From assembly GCA_964552955.1 (NCBI GenBank), contig CAZKIU010000013.1, positions 1 to 64,000 of the forward strand: a stretch of 64,000 nucleotides of DNA, given 5' to 3'. Below, piece after piece: positions 52,968 to 61,830 of this stretch (its first letter is position 1; every line of letters starts with the position of its first letter). The position numbers and the translations under genes were made by a program. Source of the DNA: UBA1413 sp964552955. GTDB taxonomy: Bacteria; Bacteroidota; Bacteroidia; Bacteroidales; Prolixibacteraceae. A model generated the notes under the pieces. That model did no database searches. It worked only from the letters and a program-made list of their open reading frames with translations, and had not been told where the DNA came from.

Positions 52968-55410
52968 CGCTGGAGGTATTCAGGGTTTTGAGAATGTAGG
53001 CGGCCAACTGGAGGATTTGCTCTTCGGGGAGCTGGCTTTTATAGGCGATCATGCCTTTGGCCGGGCTTCCCTCGCGAATGGAGTGGGCGACGGCTTCGGG
53101 GGAACCACCGCGGATCCATTCCGCATCGGTCAGGTCGGGGAAGGCCGGTGGAATCCCTTTTCCTTCGGGGCCGTGGCATGCAGCACATATCTTCATGAAG
53201 TTATCCCTACCGGCGTCCAGGTCAGCCTGAGCTACGGGAAGGACTATCGGAGGCAGGTTTTTCCCTGCGGAATCCGCAACGGCCGGCTGGGAGATGTCTC
53301 TGCCCAGCTTATGGAGATAGGCGATCACGGCGATCATTTCCCTGTCGGAGGGAATGTCGATTCCGGAGGCTTTCAGGTCGGCGGCGATGGTTTCGGCTTG
53401 TTTCCGGAGGTCATCCACTGCTTGTTGGTCATAACCTTCGGCGTAGGGGACTCCCAGTTTCTGCATGACCCTGATCTTGCCGGGGATGGTTTTTGTTTTG
53501 ATGGTGTTGGCCCCCAGCCAGGGATAGCGCGGCATGATGGAGTTCTCATTCATCTTCTGGGGGTCCATGAAGTGGTTGAAATGCCATGCCGCGTTTTTAT
53601 ACATCGGTCCGCTTATGTTACCGGCGCGGGCCAGGTCCGGACCCGTGCGGCGCGAACCCCACTGGTAGGGATGGTCATAGACAAACTCGCCGATCTTGGA
53701 ATATTCGCCATAGCGGTCGGTTTCCCAGCGGAAAGGCCTGACCATCTGGGAGTGGCAGGTGTAGCATCCCTCGCGGATGTAAATATCGCGCCCTTCGAGT
53801 TCCAGCGGGGTGTAGGGAGTGACGGCCTCAATGGTGGGGATGTTCGATTTGATGAAGACCATGGGGATGATCTCCACGGCGCCGCCGATGGCCAGCACGA
53901 TGAAGGCCACTATGGAGAACTGGATGCCTTTACGTTCGAGCCAGCGGTGCACGGTTTCCTTTTCGGGGTCGAGGGGGCCGTATTTGGGCAGGGCGGGCGC
54001 TTCAGCTGCCTCTTCATTGGGGCATTTTCCGGCTTGCATGGTCTTGGCCAGGTTGATGATCATCAGGACAAACCCGGTGAGGAAGAGGGTGCCACCCACG
54101 ATACGGGCTACGTACATGGGGATGATCTGGGTGAGGATCTCCATGAAGTTGGGATAAGCCAGAAATCCTTCGGGGGTATATTCGCGCCACATGAGCCATT
54201 GGGTGACGGCCGCCCAGTAAAGAGGAATGGCGTAGATCAGGATGCCCAGGGTGGAGATCCAGAAGTGGGCGTTGGCCAGTTTCTCGGACCATAGTTTGGT
54301 GCGGAAGATCATGGGGACCATCCAGTAGAGCATACCGAAGATGATGCCGCCGTTCCAGCCCATTCCGGCGATATGGACGTGGGCGATGGTCCAGTCGGTG
54401 AAGTGGGTGATGGCGTTGACATTTTTCAGGGACATCATAGGGCCTTCGAAGGTGGCCATGCCATAAGCGGTGAGGCCGACGACGAAGAATTTAAGGGCGG
54501 CGCTGTCGCGCACCCGGTCCCACGCGCCGCGCAGGGTGAGGAAGCCGTTGATCATCCCTCCCCATGAAGGGGCGATGAGCATCACCGAAAAGGTGGTCCC
54601 CAGGGCCTGGGCCCATCCGGGCAACGCCTGGTACAGGAGGTGGTGGGGCCCAGCCCACATGTAAAGAAAGATCAGCGACCAGAAGTGGATGATGCTCAGT
54701 TTATAGGAATAGATGGGCCGGTTTACCGCCTTGGGAAGGTAGTAATACATCAGTCCGAGGATGGGGGTGGTCAGAAAAAAGGCGACGGCGTTATGGCCGT
54801 ACCACCACTGGACCACGGCATCCTGGGCCCCGGCATAGACCGAATAGCTTTTAAACAGGGAAACCGGAAGTTCAAAGGAGTTGACTATGTGGAGGATGGC
54901 TATGCCCAGGAAGGTGGCCAGGTACCACCATATGGCGGCATAGATATGTTTGACCCGCCGCACCATGATGGTGCCGATCATGTTCCAGCCGAAGGTCACC
55001 CATACGATGGCGATGAGGATGTCGATGGGCCATTCCAGTTCGGCGTACTCCTTCGAGGTGGTGAAACCCAGGACCAGGGTGATGGCGGCCAACAGGATGA
55101 TGAGCTGCCACCCCCAGAAGTTAATGGCACTCAGTGTGTCGTTATACATCCTGGTTTTCAGTAGCTTCTGCATGGAATAGTAGACGCCGGCAAAAATACC
55201 GTTCCCCACGAAGGCGAAAATGATGGCATTGGTATGCACGGGACGCAGCCGCCCGAAGGTGACCAGGTCCAGGCCCAGATTGACCCCCGGGAAGGCCAGC
55301 TCCAGGGCAATCCAGAGGCCCACGATAACCGCAACGATCCCCCAGATCAGCGTGGCCCAGATAAACTGCTTGACAATCTTATTGTCGTAATAGAATTTTT
55401 GAAGTTCCAT
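52951..55410 (-). CDS. ccoNO: cbb3 oxidase CcoN-CcoO-cytochrome c fusion
   Basis: An 819-residue triple fusion. Residues 1-455 are the catalytic CcoN: haem b ligands include His59 (RPVHTNA) and His344/His346 (TIAHVHIAG), and CuB ligands are His206 (WWYGHNA) and His256/His257 (AGPHHLLY). Residues about 495-705 are CcoO with a membrane helix and haem c motif CYTCH (549-553). Residues about 725-810 are an additional cytochrome c domain with CAACH (742-746), closely similar to the single domain of the neighbouring CcoP. CcoN-CcoO fusion is usual in Bacteroidota; the third domain makes the complex total three c haems despite the monohaem CcoP. Confidence 0.95.
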   Translation of the reverse strand: MELQKFYYDNKIVKQFIWATLIWGIVAVIVGLWIALELAFPGVNLGLDLVTFGRLRPVHTNAIIFAFVGNGIFAGVYYSMQKLLKTRMYNDTLSAINFWGWQLIILLAAITLVLGFTTSKEYAELEWPIDILIAIVWVTFGWNMIGTIMVRRVKHIYAAIWWYLATFLGIAILHIVNSFELPVSLFKSYSVYAGAQDAVVQWWYGHNAVAFFLTTPILGLMYYYLPKAVNRPIYSYKLSIIHFWSLIFLYMWAGPHHLLYQALPGWAQALGTTFSVMLIAPSWGGMINGFLTLRGAWDRVRDSAALKFFVVGLTAYGMATFEGPMMSLKNVNAITHFTDWTIAHVHIAGMGWNGGIIFGMLYWMVPMIFRTKLWSEKLANAHFWISTLGILIYAIPLYWAAVTQWLMWREYTPEGFLAYPNFMEILTQIIPMYVARIVGGTLFLTGFVLMIINLAKTMQAGKCPNEEAAEAPALPKYGPLDPEKETVHRWLERKGIQFSIVAFIVLAIGGAVEIIPMVFIKSNIPTIEAVTPYTPLELEGRDIYIREGCYTCHSQMVRPFRWETDRYGEYSKIGEFVYDHPYQWGSRRTGPDLARAGNISGPMYKNAAWHFNHFMDPQKMNENSIMPRYPWLGANTIKTKTIPGKIRVMQKLGVPYAEGYDQQAVDDLRKQAETIAADLKASGIDIPSDREMIAVIAYLHKLGRDISQPAVADSAGKNLPPIVLPVAQADLDAGRDNFMKICAACHGPEGKGIPPAFPDLTDAEWIRGGSPEAVAHSIREGSPAKGMIAYKSQLPEEQILQLAAYILKTLNTSSDEDRQ

Positions 55411-55430
55411 GTATCGTCTTTTTATTTATT

Positions 55431-55466
55431 TCTCTCAGTCTCTCAGTCTCTCAGTCTCTCAGTCTA
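55431..55466. repeat. octamer tandem repeat (CTCAGTCT) at the ccoS 3' end
   Basis: Four exact copies of TCTCTCAG followed by TCTA, reading up to and into the ccoS stop (55464-55466). On the other strand the unit is AGACTGAG, the same octamer as inside miaA. Confidence 0.93.
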
Positions 55467-55631
55467 TTCGTCCTCCTTTTGCTCCTCTACGGGTTCGTCG
55501 TCAAAGAGCATCCGGTAGGGAGGGGTTTCATTGTCGTCGAACTGACCGGTTTTGACCGCCCAGATGAAAGCCGCCAGGAAGATGAGGGCCGCCAGCAGGC
55601 TTACTCCGATCAGCAGGTAAAAGATGTTCAT
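55464..55631 (-). CDS. ccoS: cbb3 oxidase maturation protein CcoS
   Basis: A 55-residue protein found by direct translation. It has a single membrane helix (MNIFYLLIGVSLLAALIFLA) and then FIWAVKTGQFDDNETPPYRM followed by LFDD, the conserved CcoS pattern, and an acidic tail. CcoS is needed to insert haem b and copper into CcoN. It lies directly upstream of ccoNO, separated by an octamer array that touches its stop codon. Confidence 0.93.
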   Translation of the reverse strand: MNIFYLLIGVSLLAALIFLAAFIWAVKTGQFDDNETPPYRMLFDDEPVEEQKEDE

Positions 55632-55677
55632 GACGGGCTCAGGAATTCGATGGCTGTAATCTCATTATTTTCCGGGA

Positions 55678-56559
55678 TTAGTCCTTTCCGGCTTTATAAA
55701 TTTTAAATATCTGGAAGATCACATATCCGATCGTCAGCCAAACGCCGCCGACCACGCCCAGGTAAGCCAGGATAAGCCACCATTGGGTATGGGGGTTGGT
55801 GGACCAGAGGACTCTATGGCTGAAAAGGTTTTCGGGTTCCGCAGGGGTGGCCATTTTTACCTGTTTCATTACCAGGGGGTCGCTGCTGTACTCCTCGCCC
55901 AGGGTCATCTCCAGGTCAATGAGGCCTTCCTGGTCGCCTTTGAATTCTTCAGGGAATTTAAATTCAGCATGACCTGACCCATTAGTTTTGGCCTCGCCGA
56001 TGGCCAGGCTTCCGAAGGTTCTTTTGGCTTTGATGAACAGGAGGGCGTTGGGCAGAGGCACCCATTCACCTGATGCGTTGAGGGCCTGGGCCGAGAGGGT
56101 GATGACCTTGCTGTTTTCGTCGGCAGATCCCTGAAGACGGGCCTTCACGGGTTCCTCTTTAACCAGGAGCCCTGCGTTGGCCGGATCGTAACTCTTCAGG
56201 AAGTTGACGATTTTCCAGCGCTGGTCATCGGTCAGGGTATTTTCAAAGGCAGGCATGGCCACCCTTCCTGTAGTGATTTTGAAGTGCAGGGCCCCTTCAC
56301 TGTTGGCCAGCATCTTTTCAGAGGTGACATCGGGGGGAGGGGGCACCAGCGGGAGGGCGTTGTTTTTCCCCGGATCACCGTGGCACGATTTGCAATGGGT
56401 ATTATAGAGCTCTTTACCGGTTTTGACATTCCCGTTGTTAAGAACGGAAGGGTTTTTCATAGCCTGCTGGTCGGCAGGAACTTCCCAATCCTGGCTGAAG
56501 CTCCGCAAACCTGGCAGCAGGAGAATAATCGCTGCACTGAGGAACAAACACTTTCTCAT
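55678..56559 (-). CDS. exported cytochrome c with Ig-like domain and C-terminal membrane anchor
   Basis: A 293-residue protein with a signal peptide (about 1-22), a monohaem cytochrome c domain with CKSCH at 56-60 and a Met ligand probably in GRVAMPAF. A beta-rich domain follows (about 125-230), then one C-terminal membrane helix (WWLILAYLGVVGGVWLTIGY). The gene lies 3 bp after the NrfD-like gene and just before ccoS. It probably accepts electrons from the Fe-S/NrfD module and delivers them to the oxidase. Confidence 0.82.
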   Translation of the reverse strand: MRKCLFLSAAIILLLPGLRSFSQDWEVPADQQAMKNPSVLNNGNVKTGKELYNTHCKSCHGDPGKNNALPLVPPPPDVTSEKMLANSEGALHFKITTGRVAMPAFENTLTDDQRWKIVNFLKSYDPANAGLLVKEEPVKARLQGSADENSKVITLSAQALNASGEWVPLPNALLFIKAKRTFGSLAIGEAKTNGSGHAEFKFPEEFKGDQEGLIDLEMTLGEEYSSDPLVMKQVKMATPAEPENLFSHRVLWSTNPHTQWWLILAYLGVVGGVWLTIGYVIFQIFKIYKAGKD

Positions 56560-56562
56560 AGT

Positions 56563-57924
56563 CTACTGGTTTTCGGGTTTTTCGGTCAGGTATTTCTTGT
56601 CGATACCCTGATGGTGGGCATACTCCCAGATGCTGATCACCGGGAAGAGCTTGGCCAGCAGGGTAATGATGATCAGTGCTCCCACAAATCCAAAGAGGAT
56701 GATGACGATTTCGTTGCTGGTGGGCGCATAATGTTTGAAATAGTCGGGCACATTCTGCACGGGCAGGTGCGGATGTTCCATGGTGGGGATGACGATGACA
56801 TAGCGTTTGAACCAGGAGGCCACCAGCACCATAAAGGAGATGAGGAACAGGGGAAAAGGTCTCCTGAAGTATTTAAAAAGCAGCAGGATGATGGGGAGGA
56901 TGAGGCCTGCGATCTGTACGAACCAGAACAGGCCCGAATGGCCTCCACTGAAGAGCTCACGCAGGTGGATCCCTTCGGCGAGTCTCATTTTATAGCCGGG
57001 AACCAGGAATTCGTTGATATTGAAATAGAGGTAAACCAGGCAGACGAAGACCAGCAGTTTGCCCATCATATCGAACTGTTGGTGGGTGAAGTAGTTTTTG
57101 AGGCGATACCGGAGGCGGTAGACGAACATGACCATAACGACGGCAGCGGTGCCGGCGACGAAGGCTCCCGAGACGAAGTAAGGCCCGAAGATGGTGGTAT
57201 CCCAGCCAGCCCTGAGGGTAGAGGCAAAGAGCCAGGAGGTAACGGTATGGATGGAGAGCCCCACAGGGATGATGAGGATCATCAGGATGCGCATGGCGTG
57301 GGTCACCAGCCGGTATTGCTCTTCATTGCCCTTCCAGCCCAGGGCGAGTATCTTATAGATTTTCTTCTGTATCTCCGGAACGCCGGTGAGCCGGTCGCGC
57401 AGGAGGGCGAGGTCGGGGATCAGCGGCAGGTAGAAGAGGAGCACCGAGATGACCAGGTAAGTGGTGACCACGGTGAGGTCCCACACGATGGGGGAGGCGA
57501 AGCGGCCGTGGAGGAATACATTCTGGAGCCGGTCGGGGCGTCCCATGTCCATGACGATGATGATGCCGGCCATGGCCACGGCGGCGATGGCCACCTGCTC
57601 GGCCACCCGCGAGACGGGCTTCGACCATTCGACGTTCAGCAGGTGGAGCGTGGAACTGATCAGGAAGCCGATCAGGCTCACCGCCACAAAGAAGACGAAG
57701 TTGGCGATATACGCCCCCCAGGAGACATAATCGCGCATGCCGGTGACCCCCAGCCCGCGCTGGATCTGGATGATGAACCCCCAGACCCCCACGATGGCGA
57801 ACATCACCAGGATGAAGAGCCAGAAACGGCTCATCTCATCGCGGTGGGTGATGGAACGGGTGAGGTCCCTGAAAATACGGTCGAGCGATTTCCTCGATTC
57901 TTCAGGTGATTTTATCTCATTCAT
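56563..57924 (-). CDS. NrfD/PsrC/ActC-like quinol-interacting membrane protein
   Basis: A 453-residue protein with about ten membrane helices. WGAYIANFVFFVAVSLIGFL and SIHTVTSWLFASTLRAGW followed by FGPYFVSGAF resemble ActC/ActF of alternative complex III. Such proteins bind quinol at the periplasmic side and pass electrons to an Fe-S subunit. It lies 85 bp after the Fe-S protein gene and 3 bp before the cytochrome c gene. No catalytic molybdopterin subunit is present, which argues for quinol:cytochrome c oxidoreduction. Confidence 0.85.
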   Translation of the reverse strand: MNEIKSPEESRKSLDRIFRDLTRSITHRDEMSRFWLFILVMFAIVGVWGFIIQIQRGLGVTGMRDYVSWGAYIANFVFFVAVSLIGFLISSTLHLLNVEWSKPVSRVAEQVAIAAVAMAGIIIVMDMGRPDRLQNVFLHGRFASPIVWDLTVVTTYLVISVLLFYLPLIPDLALLRDRLTGVPEIQKKIYKILALGWKGNEEQYRLVTHAMRILMILIIPVGLSIHTVTSWLFASTLRAGWDTTIFGPYFVSGAFVAGTAAVVMVMFVYRLRYRLKNYFTHQQFDMMGKLLVFVCLVYLYFNINEFLVPGYKMRLAEGIHLRELFSGGHSGLFWFVQIAGLILPIILLLFKYFRRPFPLFLISFMVLVASWFKRYVIVIPTMEHPHLPVQNVPDYFKHYAPTSNEIVIILFGFVGALIIITLLAKLFPVISIWEYAHHQGIDKKYLTEKPENQ

Positions 57925-58009
57925 AGTGTTGGTTTTTCACTGGACTAATAGTTAATACCGTGGTCTTCAGTTGCGTAAGGCGAAAGTGCGGAGGCAGGTG
58001 CTTCCCGGG

Positions 58010-58939
58010 TTATCCCTGGTGTCCCTTTTCGATCAGGTCTCCCTCGAAGGGGAAGGTTCTGTTTTTTGGAGGCAGGTAATATACCCTTGGTTTGGTGCCG
58101 AGTTCTTCCATCAGGGTATAGGCGCCATTATCGCGGATCAGTTGGCTGAAGCTGACGGTTTCTTTGGTGGTGCCGTTGGTGACGGCATCCTCGTTGCGGT
58201 CGCCGAACCAGTAAACGCTGTTGGGGCAGGCCGACACGCAGGAGGGGAGTTTGCCTTCACGCAACAGGTCGGCGCTGAAGAGGCACTTGGAGATGGTTCC
58301 TTTTTTCTGAGGGACGTTGGCCTCGATGTTGTAGGTGACTCCTTCGTATTTTTCGGCATCGCGGGGTTCAAACCAGTTAAAGACCCTGGCGGAATAGGGG
58401 CATGCGGCGATGCAGAACCTGCATCCGATGCACCGTTCGTTGTCGATCAATACAATCCCATCCTGCCGCTTGAAGGTAGCGTTGACCGGGCAGACTTTGG
58501 TACAGGGGGGATTATCGCAATGCTGGCAGGGTTTGGGCATGTAGTAGGGGGCGGTATGTTCCGCATCCTGCATTTGGAGCACATTCATGTGATGCTGCTC
58601 CGGCCTGAGCTGGTGGTGGTTCTGGCAGGCGGCCATGCACTGGCGGGCATTCCGGCATTTGGAGAGGTCAATGACCATCACCCAGCTTTTGCCTTCCAGC
58701 CCCATACGGCCCCGCTTCTGGTTCTCAGTGAGCGAGGGCATTTCGGCCGGTGTAAGTTGAGCGGCATCTACCTCTACCAGCACTCCCCCGGGGGTGAGCA
58801 ATTTTATCTTACCCTCCTGAGATACAGAGGCCACCTTGCTGCAGGAGGTAAGCATCCCCTGGGAGGCACCCAGACCTGCCGCTCCCAGGGCTACCCCCAG
58901 CGATTTCAGAAAATTCCTTCTCGTATTGTTCGGATTCAT
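58010..58939 (-). CDS. Tat-exported multi-cluster Fe-S protein (ActB/NrfC-like)
   Basis: A 309-residue ferredoxin-type subunit. The ATG at 58939 places a twin-arginine signal (NTRRNFLKSLG) at the N-terminus, with a possible lipobox LTSC ending at residue 33, so it should be a periplasmic lipoprotein. Two cluster motifs are complete: CQHCDNPPCTKVC and CIGCRFCIAAC. The first (CRNARQCMAAC) has Ala at the second Cys position, and the last (CLFS, then CVSAC) has Ser at the equivalent site, giving 14 ligand cysteines instead of 16. It is the first gene of the cluster; the 307-bp gap upstream (58940-59246) shows only the divergent ugd promoter. Confidence 0.86.
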   Translation of the reverse strand: MNPNNTRRNFLKSLGVALGAAGLGASQGMLTSCSKVASVSQEGKIKLLTPGGVLVEVDAAQLTPAEMPSLTENQKRGRMGLEGKSWVMVIDLSKCRNARQCMAACQNHHQLRPEQHHMNVLQMQDAEHTAPYYMPKPCQHCDNPPCTKVCPVNATFKRQDGIVLIDNERCIGCRFCIAACPYSARVFNWFEPRDAEKYEGVTYNIEANVPQKKGTISKCLFSADLLREGKLPSCVSACPNSVYWFGDRNEDAVTNGTTKETVSFSQLIRDNGAYTLMEELGTKPRVYYLPPKNRTFPFEGDLIEKGHQG

Positions 58940-59213
58940 AAGTTGGATTTTGAACAGTCCCTGTTTATCCTGGCACCGGAAAAAGGGCCTTAAGAGCTTC
59001 CCTGACCCCTTATGCCGTTGCCAAAACTTCATCAGAGACGAAGTTAATGAATAAGGGTATCCATTTTCAAAATATGTTGCAGAATATACAAATTAGAATC
59101 TTTCCTGAATGGGGCAGATTATCTCTCCTTAAAAAGTTGTATAGATTGGTCAGATTAAGCGGGAACCGGGGTGCAAAATAGGGGGAGAAGCGAATGTAGA
59201 ATTTCAAATTGAA

Positions 59214-59221
59214 TACATTTG
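59214..59221 (+). promoter_or_regulatory. -7 promoter element for ugd-uxs
   Basis: TACATTTG, an exact TAnnTTTG match, lies 25 bp before the GTG start at 59247. Confidence 0.5.
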
Positions 59222-59246
59222 TAAAGAATCTAAAAAAATCATTGTT

Positions 59247-60578
59247 GTGAGGATAGTCATTGTTGGTAGCGGATATGTCGGACTGGTTACCGGGGCCTGT
59301 TTTTCCGAAGTGGGCATCGAAGTGGTTTGCGTGGATAATGACGAAAGGAAAATTGGCCATCTGAGGAATGGGATCCTTCCGATTTATGAGCCGGGACTGG
59401 AAGAGATGATCCACCGGAACATGAAAAAGGGCAGGTTGAGTTTTACCACGCAGTTGCCTGGAGCGCTGGTGGATGCGGAAGTGCTGTTTATTGCCGTTGG
59501 CACGCCCCCCGGGGAAGACGGAAGCGCCGATCTTCGCTATGTTCTTGCAGTGGCAAGGGAATGTGGGAGACATATGAATGGTCACCTGCTCATTGTGACC
59601 AAGAGTACGGTTCCTGTTACGACGGCTGCCAAAGTCAGGGTTGCTGTGCAGGAAGAGCTGGATATAAGGGGAGCGAAGGTTGAATTTGATGTAGCCTCCA
59701 ATCCTGAATTTCTGAAAGAGGGCGCTGCCATTGAGGACTTCCTGAAGCCCGACCGCATCGTGGTGGGTGTTGATTCGACCCGGGCAGAAGAGATCATGAA
59801 AAGGCTGTACAAACCCTTTACCCTCAATGGTCACCCGGTGATTTTCATGGACATCACTTCCGCAGAAATGACCAAATATGCCGCCAATGCCATGTTGGCG
59901 ACCAAAATCAGCTTTATGAACGATATCGCCAATTTGTGTGAGATCGTTGGCGCCGATGTCAATATGGTTCGTAAGGGGATAGGGTCGGATTCCAGGATCG
60001 GACCCAAGTTTATTTACCCGGGGATTGGCTATGGAGGCTCTTGTTTTCCCAAGGATGTGCAGGCTTTGGTCAGAACTGCTGAGGATTATCAATATGAGTT
60101 GAGGGTGTTGAAAGCGGTCGAGGCCGTTAATAAAGACCAGAAATCGATCCTCTTCAACAAGATCATGAAGTATTTCGACGGAAATATCAAAGATAAAACC
60201 ATTGCGGTATGGGGGTTGTCGTTCAAGCCTCACACTGACGATATGCGGGAAGCGCCCTCACTGACCATCATCAGCAAGTTGCTCCGTGAGGGTGCCCGGG
60301 TAAAAGCCTACGATCCGGTGGCCATGCAGGAGGCGAAACACCATTTCGGGGAAACCATCACCTATGCGGATGACCAATACGACACCCTGATCGATTCGGA
60401 TGCCCTTGCCATTGTCACAGAATGGCCTGAATTCAAATTCCCCAATTTCAAAGTGGTGAAAAGATTGCTCAATAGCCCGGTGATCTTTGACGGCCGCAAT
60501 ATTTACGATGTGGCGGAAATGAAGCGGATGGAGATCCATTACTTCTGTATTGGCATTGACACGATGAAACAGTCATGA
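59247..60578 (+). CDS. ugd: UDP-glucose 6-dehydrogenase
   Basis: Oxidises UDP-glucose twice to UDP-glucuronate with NAD+. The 443-residue protein starts at a GTG with the Rossmann motif IVIVGSGYVGLVTGACFSE. The catalytic Cys266 is in GGSCFPKD, and FKPHTDDMREAPS is the conserved C-terminal nucleotide-binding segment. The next gene begins 1 bp after its stop and uses its product. Confidence 0.96.
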   Translation: MRIVIVGSGYVGLVTGACFSEVGIEVVCVDNDERKIGHLRNGILPIYEPGLEEMIHRNMKKGRLSFTTQLPGALVDAEVLFIAVGTPPGEDGSADLRYVLAVARECGRHMNGHLLIVTKSTVPVTTAAKVRVAVQEELDIRGAKVEFDVASNPEFLKEGAAIEDFLKPDRIVVGVDSTRAEEIMKRLYKPFTLNGHPVIFMDITSAEMTKYAANAMLATKISFMNDIANLCEIVGADVNMVRKGIGSDSRIGPKFIYPGIGYGGSCFPKDVQALVRTAEDYQYELRVLKAVEAVNKDQKSILFNKIMKYFDGNIKDKTIAVWGLSFKPHTDDMREAPSLTIISKLLREGARVKAYDPVAMQEAKHHFGETITYADDQYDTLIDSDALAIVTEWPEFKFPNFKVVKRLLNSPVIFDGRNIYDVAEMKRMEIHYFCIGIDTMKQS

Positions 60579-60579
60579 T

Positions 60580-61518
60580 ATGATCAGAAAGAAAATTTTA
60601 GTCACCGGTGGGGCCGGATTTGTCGGATCCCACCTCTGCGATCGTTTATTGAAGGACGGGCATGAGGTTATTTGCCTGGATAATTATTTCACAGGGCAAA
60701 AGCAAAATATAGTCCATCTGCTCGATCATCCCTATTTTGAAATGGTTCGCCACGATGTGACCATGCCGTTCATGGTGGAAGTGGATGAAATATATAACCT
60801 GGCCTGTCCGGCTTCGCCGATCCACTACCAATACAATCCCATTAAAACCATTAAGACGTCGGTCATGGGGGCCATCAATATGCTGGGGCTGGCCAAGCGG
60901 ATCAAGGCGAAAATTCTTCAGGCTTCCACGAGTGAGGTGTATGGCGATCCGCATATTCATCCCCAGGTGGAGACTTATTGGGGCAACGTGAACCCCATCG
61001 GGGAGCGTTCCTGTTATGATGAAGGGAAAAGGGCGGCGGAAACGTTGTTTATGGATTACCATAAGCAAAACAAGGTCAGGATAAAGATCGTCAGGATCTT
61101 CAATACCTATGGCCCCAGGATGCATCCCAATGACGGCAGAGTGGTCTCCAATTTCATCGTTCAGGCCTTGCAGAACAAGGATATCACCATTTACGGGGAT
61201 GGACAGCAGACGCGCAGTTTTCAATATGTGGATGACCTGGTCGAAGGGATGGTCAGGATGATGGCCTCCCGGGAGGTGTTCACGGGGCCCGTCAATATCG
61301 GGAACCCCAATGAATTCACCATTCTGGAGCTGGCCGAAAAGGTGATCCGCCTGACCGGCTCCCACTCAAAGATCGTCAGCATGCCTCTGCCTCCCGATGA
61401 TCCGTCACAGCGACAACCCGACATTGCCCTGGCCCAAAAAGAACTGGACTGGGCACCTGTCGTGCAACTGGATGAAGGGCTGGCCAAAACAATCGATTAT
61501 TTCCGGTCGATATTATAA
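60580..61518 (+). CDS. uxs: UDP-glucuronate decarboxylase (UDP-xylose synthase)
   Basis: A 312-residue short-chain dehydrogenase that converts UDP-glucuronate to UDP-xylose. It has the NAD-binding GGAGFVGSHLC, the catalytic Tyr146/Lys150 pair in SCYDEGKRAAE, and RIFNTYGPRMHPNDGRVV, all typical of Uxs. It is translationally coupled to ugd, so the operon makes UDP-xylose, a likely donor for surface glycans. Confidence 0.95.
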   Translation: MIRKKILVTGGAGFVGSHLCDRLLKDGHEVICLDNYFTGQKQNIVHLLDHPYFEMVRHDVTMPFMVEVDEIYNLACPASPIHYQYNPIKTIKTSVMGAINMLGLAKRIKAKILQASTSEVYGDPHIHPQVETYWGNVNPIGERSCYDEGKRAAETLFMDYHKQNKVRIKIVRIFNTYGPRMHPNDGRVVSNFIVQALQNKDITIYGDGQQTRSFQYVDDLVEGMVRMMASREVFTGPVNIGNPNEFTILELAEKVIRLTGSHSKIVSMPLPPDDPSQRQPDIALAQKELDWAPVVQLDEGLAKTIDYFRSIL

Positions 61519-61552
61519 TCCTCCCTGGAACACCATCGATCCTTCCACCCAT

Positions 61553-61590
61553 AAAAAAATGATCCCGACTCAATCGGGATCATTTTTTTT
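61553..61590. terminator. bidirectional intrinsic terminator
   Basis: The stem GATCCCGA (61561-61568) and TCGGGATC (61574-61581) closes a CTCAA loop, flanked by an A-run on the left and a T-run on the right. It can end both ugd-uxs and the convergent ABC operon. The AT-rich remainder to 61830 shows no gene. Confidence 0.92.
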
Positions 61591-61830
61591 ATGAAAAGCT
61601 ATATGGATCGTAACATTCAGGTATTCATCTGTTTAAATTATTGTGTATATATAGTAAAACTCGTGAAACAGATGTAATTGGCTCCGCCGAACTTCGTTTC
61701 CCATGTGGTTAATCATCACGGTTTGTGTATAAATTAGGCATGGGTATTTCATGTTATTAACCTGATCTGGTGGATGTATAAAGGGTTTATCATGACCATC
61801 TTAACCGGTGGTGGTGATGGTGCGATGACC

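Noticed and set aside
52753..54294. Open frame of about 513 codons on the plus strand
   Set aside because: Antisense to ccoNO and ccoQ, with glycine/aspartate-rich translation and no domain.
56284..57909. Open frame of about 541 codons on the plus strand
   Set aside because: Antisense to the NrfD-like and cytochrome c genes; His/Asp/Glu-rich low-complexity translation typical of a reversed membrane-protein gene.
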